NCBI RefSeq assembly: GCF_000003815.2 | Contig: NC_049982.1 | Location: 9,740,118 to 9,804,117, forward strand | DNA length: 64,000 bases | Source of the DNA: Branchiostoma floridae | Lineage: Eukaryota; Chordata; Leptocardii; Amphioxiformes; Branchiostomatidae | Reading direction: 5' to 3' | Shown: positions 9,647-19,534 of the stretch, piece after piece | How the letters are laid out: every line of letters begins with the position of its first letter | How positions within the stretch are numbered: the first letter of the stretch is position 1 | Notes under the pieces: generated by a model | Databases searched by the model: none | What the model was told of the DNA's origin: nothing | The model's input: the letters and a program-made list of their open reading frames with translations, nothing else | Made by a program: the position numbers and the translations under genes

Positions 9647-12600
9647 TTACTGAATAGCTGAGAAGCTTATGTTTCCAACATCTAACTCTGCAATAGTGTC
9701 CAACCCGAGTTCCTCCAGCAACTTTCCAAAGCTGAGGTTCTGTGCCACCGGTTCGTTATCGCTGTCCTTCCCCTCGTACACTTCCTTCAGGGGCGTGAGG
9801 CCAGGCAGACCAAACTCCCGCAGGGACCCCAGCTGCCCAGGAGAGGTCTTTGACCTTTGAACCCTCCCCAGTAGAGGTGCGAAGCCGTCCTTGATGGGAC
9901 TACCGTGCTGTGTTAGGCTGTTGCTGCTGTGTAAGCCACTGTCTGGGGTCCTGGGAATGGAAAAGTCTTGGATGGGAGAGAAGAGTCCTGGACTACGCGA
10001 CTTAGGAGGCGTCACCGCGGCTTTCCTCGGCGTGGAGGTCGTGACGTTGCGTCCGATCACAGGAGTCCTGAGGACAGATCTGAGAGGAGAGATCTCCAGA
10101 TCCAGACTGTTCAACAAGTCGCTGAAGCCCTTGTCTGGAGAGAAGAGCAGATTGCTGTCTGGTGACCACAGGAGCTGGCTTCTCCCTACAACATCCTCCT
10201 CCTTAACACACTCCTTTGTAGGCGTGAGGTTAGTGGTCTCTTTCAGTGGTGATGAGGACAATGGCCGGTAAAACGTTGGGACGGGCCTGCGCTGAGAAGA
10301 GGTGGGAGAAATGATGGACTTCCGTTTGCGTGGCGGAAGGTCGAACTCGCCTGGTCTCTTGATGCCCTGTGTGGCAGGCTTGGGGAAGATTGTCCTGCCA
10401 GTTACACCACTGGGCCTCAGGGAGGGGCTGGGAGGAACAGGCAGGTGGCCCTGGCATGGCAAAACAAAACAAAAAACAATTAATGATTGCTTGCAATGTC
10501 GACTTACACTCTTGATATCACATAATTAGGGCTGTGTACCTAAATACCCGTACCTGTATCGTACCTAAAACAATGTTTAGGTACAGGTCCGGACCTAAAC
10601 ATCTGTGTACCTGTACCTGTACCTAAACAAACTAAATCACTATTAACCACTACTTTTTAAGACTGATGGACAAGTAAATCTCGAATCAACAATGACAATG
10701 TTGATAATCTTGCAGTTGAAACTTAAGAAAACTTCCAGAAGAAATTGGTTTGAGACTCAAACATGTAATTCCAAATACAAAGATGACAATTTATCACTAG
10801 AAAAGACAGTTAGCTACATGTTTATCTTACATATACTTGGTTAAACTTTTTTAGGTACAGGTGCAGGTCCAGACCTGTACCTAAACCTGTGTACCTGTAC
10901 CTGTACCTGTACCTGAAATTTGTTTAGGTACACAGCCCTACACATAATGCACATGTGGTCTGAGACAGTTGGACTTAAAGATTTAGTCCTAAAATCTCCC
11001 TTACTTTGATGCTGGGAAATGTTATATATGCTCCTCTCTGTCAATCCCAGGCACATGAAACAGCCCTACATCTGCAAGGTCACTCACCTTGGGTTGAATC
11101 CTGACCACCCCACCAGATCTGCGTCCCGGGGTGGGGATACTGGCCACTGGCGCTGGGGTCGGTAACACCATGGGGACCACTGTGTAAGCACTGGGTTTAG
11201 GTGGGCAGGGCAGGAGAGGGGGTGGGCCTGGTGCATGGAAGAGGCAAAACACGAGTGATCAGTTTCTTTGATCAAATTTTTCCCTTTGTTGTTCTTCTAC
11301 ACAGGATTTGATTTCTGTGTACAACTTGTATTTAAGACATCTTATTAAAGGCATAAAGAAGACAAACAGCAGTTAACCCACCAGAAGGATATATCTGCGT
11401 GTTGGTCGTGCATCTTAGTCGCGCTTCTCTTCGCTCCATCTGGTCTATTGTCAAACAGCGCTCCTGAAACGATTTGTATATGTCAAACATGAGTTCATCC
11501 TTTCTTTGCTTAATGGGTCTTGTACAGTTAAATCTGAACTGTACAGTACTGTGTGGCTGTCAAAACCTTACAACCAAGCTGTAAGCACAGTACATTTCAT
11601 TTTGTCCCAGCAGGAAATTTGGGTTATACAGTTGATCTGAATCTCACTTCTATGACTGATGAAACATGAAGTAGTGTACTGGTGTTTCACATAACCGTCT
11701 TTGTCCCATCACATACCTTAGCCTCATGACATAGAGTCCAGTATGACAGTGCCCTGCCGCTCTCACATTTTGTTGTCTCACGTATGAAGATGTCGTGAAG
11801 TGACAGATTGTGCCGGATGGAGTTCTGAAAGATATCATTATCAGTGAAAGATGTCAGATGTCACTAGTATTAATCAAACTAATGGGTCAGAAAAATTAAA
11901 CCAAAGTATATGGGCCATTCTTAAAACTGCTAACTGCAGTATGGATTGCGTGCCCTCCCAGAACATGGGGAGGGGTGGAGCATATTAGATATACATTATA
12001 CTGACCTTCCATCCTTGTTTGGCAGTCTTGAAATACGGGAAGCGACCTTCGATCCACGTGTAGATTTCCTTCAGTGTCATGCGGCGTGCGGGACTGCTGT
12101 TGATGGCAAACTGTATGAGCGCCATGTAGGAGTAGGGCGGACGGTTGCTGTCGTGGGACTTCCTCTGGGGCTGCGCACAGAAGTAACATATTATTGTGAT
12201 GTTCTCAGACATAAACTTTTTGGTATAATGCTAGTCGAAAAGAATATTCAGGACCTGGTCTAGCAATGCTAGACCAGGTCCTGAATATTCTTTTCTGTGG
12301 TAAGTGTCTTGATAATATTGAATGTGTTAGCCAGACAAATGTATAGCAAAATTTTTGTTTTTCTTTTGCAATCTAAAACAGAATTTTATTCAAACTGCAG
12401 TACCGGTATTGTAGTTGTGATTTGAATATCATTATCAAAAGATTGTATAGGTGGCAGAATGAAAGAGATTTTTGTCTACAGATACAGTCTTATTTTATAG
12501 TTTTAATAATTTTACTCATCCCTTACAGAGCAATGGTACAGTCCTTACCTTGCCTATCCTGTCATATTTCCTGTCCTGTTTGTCCAACAGTGTGTTGGCT

Positions 12601-14450
12601 CCCATCTTCCCCAGCCAGTGGATATTGGTCAGGCTGTCATCCATCTGCAGCAAAGTATCCTGGGACTGACGACCTGGTCATAGGCCATAGGAAAATGTTA
12701 GCCTGAATTATGCTAGTAGTTTTTATTAGATATAAACAGTATGTAGAACAGAAAGGCCAGCAGGACCCACAAGTGAAAAGAAAGTGAAGTTAGATAGCAG
12801 TTCCATATGTCCTTCATTTGGCTTGTCAATTTAACAATGCCCTTGTCAAACAAATAACCAGTTGTGTAGTGTTCATACTCATAGAACGTGTAGAAATACT
12901 AATGTGTTCACACTCATACATAGGAAGAATACATTGCAGGTCTGGAGAAGTGAAGTATATTGGTACCGTAGAGACCAAATTATGGGAGAGCGAAAAGTAC
13001 CAACAGCAAGAGTGAAGATTGGCAGCCCACAGGCAGATCGCCTTCATCCTGAAGATGGTATCCAGGTACAGTCAAACCTGCCCGAGCGACCACCTCTTCT
13101 CAGCGACCACCTGGCCATTTCGACCGCTTTTTCTCGGTCCCGATTTATTTTCCCATTGACGTAAGCATTAGGCGACCTTTTCTCAACGACCACCTGGCCA
13201 ACGCGACCGCGACCGGCCCAAATTGGGAGGTTTTCATCGATTTTTGATGATAACTAGCAGTTTTGTGCCGAAATCGACCAGTTTGACTCGGATTTTCGGG
13301 TTAAATTTACAGTTTACAGTGTTCGTGTTGTATTTGACATTAAAAACCTCGCTTCTTTGCGTGCGTGCAGTGTGCTTGCTATTTGCCATTAAGCACAACG
13401 GAAACCATTTATACTTTGCATCGGGCATGTTTTGAGTCGATACTCTTCTCAGCGACCACCTGTTCAAATCGACCGCTTTTCCCCGGTCCCCCAAGTGGTC
13501 GTCTTGGGCAGGTTTGACTGTAGTAGTAGTAGCCCTCCCATGGCACTCTGAATCAATCTGAGTGATTTTTGTTACACTTGCACATTTCTCACTCTATCTA
13601 TGCACAACTTTATTATATTGTACTACCAATATACCATGAAAGTCTATAGAAGTTAACAATAAATCTTTTTGTGCAACTCACCAGAAATAGCTGCCTGCTG
13701 CTGTCCTCTCATTAGACTAGAACTTGGGTTCCTTCCTGGCACCAGAGGCACAGCAAAGTTCCCCTGCTCTGTGGCTTGTCTGTCTGTGGTGCTCGCATCA
13801 CCCTGCAGAGTTGTCTGTACGAGACCTTGAACTGCCCGACTGGTCTCATCCTGAGGAACCTGTTCGGACCAGTTCTGCACTGGAAAACTCTCAGTTTTCA
13901 CCACTGTCTGTCGCACATGCTGGGTAGGTGCAGATGCAGTTGTGTTCGCTGAATTTCCCAAATACACGACATTAGACCTTCCAGTATTGTTCAGATTTGT
14001 TCCTGGGTTTGGTTGGATAGACCTGGGAGCTTGGAAATTTGTCAACCATTTAGGGTTGGCAACTTTTTCTGTGTTTGTGCCTGCATTTTGCGGGTTGGTC
14101 AGGATCTGGATATTTTGCGGTACCTTGCCGGGTTTTGTAGCAGGTGCAGGACGGATAATGATGATCTTTCGAACTTTGGATAAATCAGTTTGCTGATTGT
14201 TGGCAGAGTTTGCAGCCAGACCCAAGACAGGTACGGCTGTTATGCTCGGTCTCATAACCCCTGGCATTTTCTGTACATAAGGTACAGTCTGTGCTTCAAT
14301 GGTTTTATTGGTGATGTTGTTTGCTACATGATTGAGGAGAAGTCCAGCTGACTGTGGCACTGGGACCCCGAGAAGGGATGTCTGTGGTGTCAGTCCTGGG
14401 TTGTCTGCACTGGAACCACCACAGGCAGCCAGGGCAGGACGAGATCCCAT
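9647..14450 (-). CDS. FOXM1: Forkhead transcription factor M1 orthologue
   Basis: Seven coding exons are supported: 14450-13682, 12673-12549, 12170-12006, 11824-11717, 11463-11382, 11227-11088 and 10450-9647, giving 730 aa (human about 760). FOXM1 is a nuclear activator of G2/M genes. The forkhead domain is split over exons 3 and 4 (RPPYSYMALIQFAINS ... GWK|NSIRHNLSLHDIF). N-terminal landmarks match vertebrate FOXM1: CGG...PGLTPQT near the start and NIHWLGKMG in exon 2. The segment TIDQM follows the forkhead. The last exon is rich in Ser/Thr-Pro sites and ends with an acidic activation tail (LLEELGLDTIAELD...ISFSAIQ). The start ATG at 14450 is the first in frame. A splice acceptor just upstream (near 14490 or 14466) means extra N-terminal residues are possible, but no exon for the vertebrate basic N-terminus was found. 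The 3' UTR probably runs to about 9.0 kb (an ATTAAA-type signal, TTTAAT on plus, at 9008). Confidence 0.93.
10527..10940. mobile_element. hAT-like non-autonomous element in a FOXM1 intron
   Basis: Inverted ends TAGGGCTGTGTACCTAAA / TTTAGGTACACAGCCCTA bound 414 bp. Exact 8-bp direct repeats CACATAAT lie at 10519-10526 and 10941-10948, the duplication size of hAT transposons. Inside each end are runs of GTACCT/AGGTAC units. There is no ORF. It sits in the last intron, clear of the splice sites. Confidence 0.8.
11717..12170 (-). other. FOXM1: Exons 3-4 of FOXM1 encoding the forkhead DNA-binding domain
   Basis: Exon 3 (12170-12006, 55 codons) encodes helix 1 to the start of helix 3, and exon 4 (11824-11717, 36 codons) encodes the recognition helix NSIRHNLSLHDIF and wing 1 with SYWTLC. 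Both introns are phase 0. The intron falls exactly between GWK and NSIRHN, inside the domain. The recognition-helix residues N, R, H and S are all intact, so DNA binding should be retained. Confidence 0.9.
12237..12295. repeat. Perfect 28-bp palindrome with 3-base loop in a FOXM1 intron
   Basis: Arms at 12237-12264 and 12268-12295 are exact reverse complements (starting GAAAAGAATATTCAGGACC), with loop AAT. No target duplication is apparent. It lies between FOXM1 exons 2 and 3. Perfect arms with so short a loop are unstable in cloning, so a fold-back artefact is possible. Confidence 0.8.
13069..13520. mobile_element. Pogo/Tigger-like (Tc1-mariner superfamily) non-autonomous element
   Basis: Ends CAGTCAAACCTGCCCGAGCG / TTGGGCAGGTTTGACTG are inverted and flanked by TA on both sides (13067-13068 and 13521-13522). 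The ends and the GCGACCACCTGG-type repeats inside match the widespread invertebrate family with this CAGTCAAACCTG terminus. No transposase ORF is present. It lies in the first FOXM1 coding-region intron. Confidence 0.75.
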
Positions 14451-15189
14451 GTTTATCACACTCTCCTTGTGGAAAATAGGCAAACACTGGGAAGACTTTC
14501 ACATAACAAATGGTGTGATTGTTGTCTATTCTGTGAAAATAGAAAGGAACAAATTAGTTGTGAATGAATTGTATGTTGGATTGCATATTTGTTCATAAAG
14601 TGGAATTGAGAATATTCATATCCTTCTCAATAACATAGGGAATATCATATATTGTTCTGGCAATAATTAAAAAAAATATCGTAAAATAAAACACCATCTA
14701 CTATGATCTAGTTAAAGTGCTTTCAGTTGCATCAAAAAAGATGACATCATGTTTTCATCAAGACAGAATTCAGATAAATCATATACTTGTAGGGCAGTTG
14801 TAGTTTACCCTACATTCCATGTTCATAATTTTATTAGTACAAAAAATGTACGTGCATATGAAGTTGAGCCTCGTGATTGGTAGATTTTCTGACATATATA
14901 TAATTTTATGTCAGCATATTTGGCAGACTAGACATGTACACAGTACAGTTGATTGATATATGCAAACAAAGGAAACATACCGTGTTACGAACGCATGATA
15001 CAATATTATGGCACTTATATTGTACTAATGTTCACAAAGATATTGACCTCATGAAGACAAGACTTCATCTCTCATTATATGCATGAAATATAATTTTTTC
15101 ACAAAAAAAAAAGCTGCAGTGCCTCTATCGATGCAAAATGGTTGACAACAAAAACATGTAAAGCTCTAGCTAACTTCAAACTCTTTTAC

Positions 15190-15462
15190 CTTCAAGAGCA
15201 CGTAAAGTCCAGTACGTAGTGCAGTACTTCAGAAGTAGCTACGGTGTATTTGGCTGTTGATCTGGAGAAACGGCAAGAAAATCTCCACAAACGTGGACCA
15301 CATCCAAACTAAAACAGCTGCACATCGAGCTAAATTCTTCTCAACTTCCGGTTTCGGCGAATTTCAAATATTGAGACCAGCAGGTGGTAACCAATCAAAT
15401 GCACGCTTAGCAGTCACGTGATAGCAAGGGCAAATCAGCTTACACATAAAGTCTCGCGGGAA
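15190..15462. promoter_or_regulatory. Bidirectional FOXM1/RHNO1 promoter with flanking 5' exons
   Basis: To the left, a FOXM1 leader exon ends at a minus-strand donor (GAAG|GTAAAA) at 15190. To the right, an ATG-free RHNO1 leader exon ends at 15597. Between them lie an ETS site ACTTCCGG (15344-15351), an E2F-like TTTCGGCG (15352-15359), a CHR-type TTCAAA (15363-15368, TTTGAA on minus), a CCAAT box (15391-15395), an E-box GTCACGTGAT (15413-15422) and a second E2F-like CGCGGGAA (15455-15462). No TATA box was seen. This set is typical of cell-cycle promoters. Motif calls are by eye. Confidence 0.7.
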
Positions 15463-15597
15463 GTTAGGGGTGAACGAGAAACTCCGAGACTTGAGACAGA
15501 GGGAGATTTGAAACTTTGTTTTGCGGGAGGAGGCGACAAGAAATCACGAAGAAATCGCTTCTTACCCCTGATAGCTATCAATAAAAGGAGTTTGCAG
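15440..15597 (+). other. RHNO1: Non-coding first exon of RHNO1
   Basis: The exon ends at the donor TTTGCAG|GTAATT at 15597 and holds no ATG. The next exon opens at 16056 after a strong acceptor (GCTTCTGTTTCAG), five bases before the start codon. The 5' boundary is only inferred from the promoter motifs. Confidence 0.5.
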
Positions 15598-15750
15598 GTA
15601 ATTTTATTACTTAACAAAAGAGACACAGATATATTTGCTATGCAATAGAGTGTGATCCATTGGCCCTTTTTTGTACAGTTTATAGGGAATGCATATGGGG
15701 AGGGGGGCTGTATAGAATCTCGACCTGGCCTGGTAGTACTAGACTAGCCC

Positions 15751-15974
15751 TCTCACAGAGATCAGAACACATGTGCGGCGACAGGAATTCTAGGTGATAC
15801 GTGAAAGGTAAAGGCCCCGAATAAGAAAACAAAACTCGTCTGGAAATTGTTATGCAAATCAAAACAATGGTCGAGTCAAGGACTGTTCTCTTTTACGGGG
15901 CCTTTACCTTTGACATATCAGTCCTAGAAATTAGTAGAATTCCTGTCACCACTTGCATTCTGATCTCTGTGAGA
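15751..15974. mobile_element. Inverted-repeat element (MITE-like) in RHNO1 intron 1
   Basis: The outer 17 bases TCTCACAGAGATCAGAA (15751-15767) are exactly inverted at 15958-15974. Inner arms GACAGGAATTCTA / TAGAATTCCTGTC and GGTAAAGGCCCCG / CGGGGCCTTTACC also pair. Length is 224 bp. No clear target duplication was found, so the superfamily is unknown. Confidence 0.65.
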
Positions 15975-16060
15975 AGGCTTATAAGTAGGCCATGAAAGCA
16001 GCATTTGCTGGAACGGCAGTTCTGTTTTCTTTTACTTTGACTGCTTCTGTTTCAGAAACC

Positions 16061-17210
16061 ATGCCACGTCGCCGGAAGAAAACAGGCGACCAGAAGCATC
16101 CACTGATGTTTACGGAGAGCCCATGTGAGGGACCCCGGCATGACAGCACGCTGGTGTTTGCCGCACACAGCCCTGTCACAGCTGATATCGTCATGGTGGA
16201 CCCGAATGACACATCATCATGGGTAAAAACAGCGTTCCAGAGTAGTATTCTAATATATACCCTCCTCCACTAATGCATGGAGGTACAGTAAATTCCTTGG
16301 CTTTTGCAGTGGTCATATTTAGCAGTTTTTTTCCCAGTGTTTTACTTTTTGATTTAAACAAGGTTGAAACAATTCTGTAGTACAATTACATGTACAATAG
16401 TCATACAAGGGAGACATATGCCCCAGTGTCACAAAAATGCAGTGGAGAGGAAATGAAACAACTGCAAAAGTTTCAAGATTTACAGGTCATTATTGAATAA
16501 AAAGCCTGCAGATCCACACAGAGTCTTACAGCTGAGGGCAGAATACTTGTCTTGGGTCCATCAGTTCTACCTGTGGAAAGGGGCCAGTGGAAAATACTGA
16601 TAAGTTCAACATTTTCAATAAAAAGACAAGAATTTGTAGTAAATGCATTGCTATTTACATTTCGGTGGAATCCCCAACACACATTTCTGCCTCATTGTTT
16701 TAGGTTTCCCCCCAGTTTCGAGCCAGCCAGATGGCCTGCAGTGAACCCAAACGTAGGAGGCGGGGAGCCAAGAAGACGTCCAACAATCAAAGTGCTGTGG
16801 TCGGCAGGCGGAAACAAAATCCAACTGGACAAGAAAACATCAGCACTGTACAAACAAATGATGTCCGGACGAAGTTAAAGTATGGGATTCTGAAGTTTGA
16901 AGGAGAACAAACGTACACTGACTTTTCTTCAAGTAACGACAGTACGCTAGAAGAACTGGACATATCAGAGGAAGAGGATGACCCAAAATGTCAAGAAGAA
17001 GAACAAGTTACACCAAACAGAAGGCATGATGAAAAAAACAGAACTAACAGAGAGCCTCTCCTTCCCCCCAAAGACTGGACTGACAAACTGAACACAGCTG
17101 CCAGGGATATTTTGGTACAAGACACTCCTGTTGGTTGTTATGGCATGAAAGCTAGTGCGCAGAGAAGACAGGAACTACTACGCGCAAAGACATTCCAAAC
17201 CATAGAATAA
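16061..17210 (+). CDS. RHNO1: RAD9-HUS1-RAD1 interacting nuclear protein (RHINO) orthologue
   Basis: Two coding exons, 16061-16222 and 16704-17210 (phase 0), give 222 aa (human 238). RHNO1 binds the 9-1-1 clamp and supports ATR-CHK1 checkpoint signalling and DNA repair in the nucleus. The evidence is concentrated in three motifs: the basic start MPRRRKKTGDQK; SWVSPQF, which corresponds to the RAD1-binding SWVSP motif and is created exactly across the exon junction (TGG|GTT); and the C-terminal VQDTPVGCYGMK...RRQELL, matching the vertebrate DTP...YG(I/M)K...RRQ(H/E)LL. The rest is charged and poorly conserved, as expected in this fast-evolving family. It lies head to head with FOXM1, as in vertebrates. 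Poly(A) signals are at 17293-17298 and 17505-17510. Confidence 0.88.
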
Positions 17211-17510
17211 ATCTGAGATTGCTCAATAGATTGTCAGATGAGGAAAGTATTGATAACAACCATATTTTGTGAAAAATATTGTAATTACGAGTAATAAATT
17301 ATAAAGAGGGCAAAGTGTGTAATCAGCAATGAATTTTAAAAGTGATGATTTTGTATTACTGGGTTCAATTTAATGAGCATGTATTAAATCTGATATTTGA
17401 TTGTGTCTGTGATTGTGTCTGTTATCTTAAATAACAGTGGACTTGATGTAATTTCATACAGGGCAGGATATAAAAGCAAAATAAACCATGCCTTCAGGTC
17501 ACACAATAAA

Positions 17511-19534
17511 AGTCCATTAAACTGACTGTAGAGAGGAAGGCTACTGAGTACATTATTATCAGATTTAACACTTCTTGGAACAAGAAGATCTCAATAGTTT
17601 ATGTCCTGGAATTTGACTTATTGATCAGTACTGTCACACATGAAAACAATAATGGTAATCAATGTAAATTTAGAAGTCCTACACTCTGATGCGCTTTTCT
17701 TCTTTACATTAATATATTGTCTCGTCTGTCTGTTCATATGAGGCAAAATAAACCATAAGGGAATATACTTTTATGAAGGTTAGATGTCCAAGTAAACAAC
17801 AACAAAACACAATCCAAATTCAAGTAACCGTTTTTATCTAGTTGTAGTGAATGAGTTGTATTTGTACATAAGACGACTCCAGGAACATGTGCACATACTG
17901 TAGTCATTGGGGACACCTGTCGTTCAAGATTATTTCTGCAGCACCGTTGCCATTTTTTCGCAGTAGTAGTTTGTGTCATGACGACGGAGCTTTTGAGCTG
18001 TCGAGTATTGGGGATATCTCACCTTCCATCGTAACAGAATTTGGGAACGTTATTGTATTAGATCTATGAAACAAATGAATGTGTCAGATTAGACGACTTA
18101 CATCGTCACGCAGTGGCATTTAACTTTGCCAGATTAAGCGGAATTCATTTGGTGCCTAATTAACGTGGCTGCGCTTATAGTATACTGGGCAAATGGTTAC
18201 AAACCCTTCAGTGTTCAGTTTTTTTTGTAGGTCGTTCAGTCGTGAACATGTTTCCAAGGATAACCTTAGAACGTAAACTCGGCAAATGCGTGATCGATAA
18301 AGCTTCAGGGGTAAATTTAGTTTTAACGGCTGTTGTCTTGTCTACGTCTATAGATATATCTGTCTATGTATATTCACCTATTTATATCCATCAATCTCTT
18401 TATAGATATAGATATGATTAATATAGATAGCATTTCATCCTGATTGTCAATCCCTCGTAGTAAGATATTTGATAAGCTTCATTTGATTTCGGTACAAATG
18501 TATTATAAGATTCCTTAGCTTTTGCACTGAGCGAGAAAGTTCCCCCCTAAAATTTTGCATGTTCGTTGTGACAAATTTATGGCATATTGTCAGATGTTTG
18601 TAGTTGTACATGGAGACAGTGAAGTAGAGCAGAGTCGATGGAAACAATAGTGATTTAATCACATTGTCAGTCAGTATACCCTTCAATGGTTTATCCAGAT
18701 CGTCATGGTGCCAATATCACCCGAATCACATGTACACATCGTCATTGAGATAAATAGCATATTAGGAAGTTTAAAACTGAAAGTGTCAATAAATAAATAA
18801 TCCATCATCAAGTACCAGCAAGAATTTCATATATATATAGAAGTTCTTGTTCTCATGACTGCTGGAGAAGAATGTTCCTTAGTCAAGAACGTTGATTTAC
18901 TTTCTTAGTCTTATTCGCTTACATTACATCTGGTGAAATATCTCAAAACAATTTTAACTGTTGGTCGTTTGATCGTCGTGAAAGCAGATATCGATTAGAG
19001 ATCTTCAGACAAAAATGGACAAGGCTTAAGAAAGTGATAATTAAGGCACAGTTTCGTGAGATTGTGCAGGAGTTTGGGGTTGTTACAGTAGGCCCCTGAC
19101 TGTATTAAAGGACGTCTTTGGATGTCACAGTTTCGTCACGAGAAGAAGTATAGTCTCATCTCCATCGCTGCCGATTTTCTGATTACACCAAAGTCACATT
19201 GTTCTTGTCATTAGTTAGATCTTCCATTGACGCACTTTGGAGACGTACAAGTCCATATCGAGTTACGTCTCTCGACGTCTTTCTGACCAGCAGATCCCAT
19301 CTCGTCGAACCGGAAGTGCGTCACATCTGTTTCCGCACCAGTCGTCCATCTTGACCTTGAAGCTGCCTTTCCCGGGATCTGTTAATGACTCTCCCGTTTG
19401 CAGCTCCTTGGGAACAGGCATCAAGCTTGTATGTAGCCAGAATCGGAGGCAAGGCAAGAAAAGCCTCGCGTGCTTTACTCTGCAATAAAGCTTAGCCCAG
19501 AAGTCAAGCTGTAACTCAGCTCACACATGGAATA
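17511..19534. other. Spacer between RHNO1 and the FGF gene
   Basis: No convincing exon was found on either strand. It is AT-rich, with a low-complexity TATAGATA-type stretch near 18340-18430. The FGF 3' UTR must occupy the right part, but no canonical minus-strand AATAAA was picked out. Confidence 0.4.
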
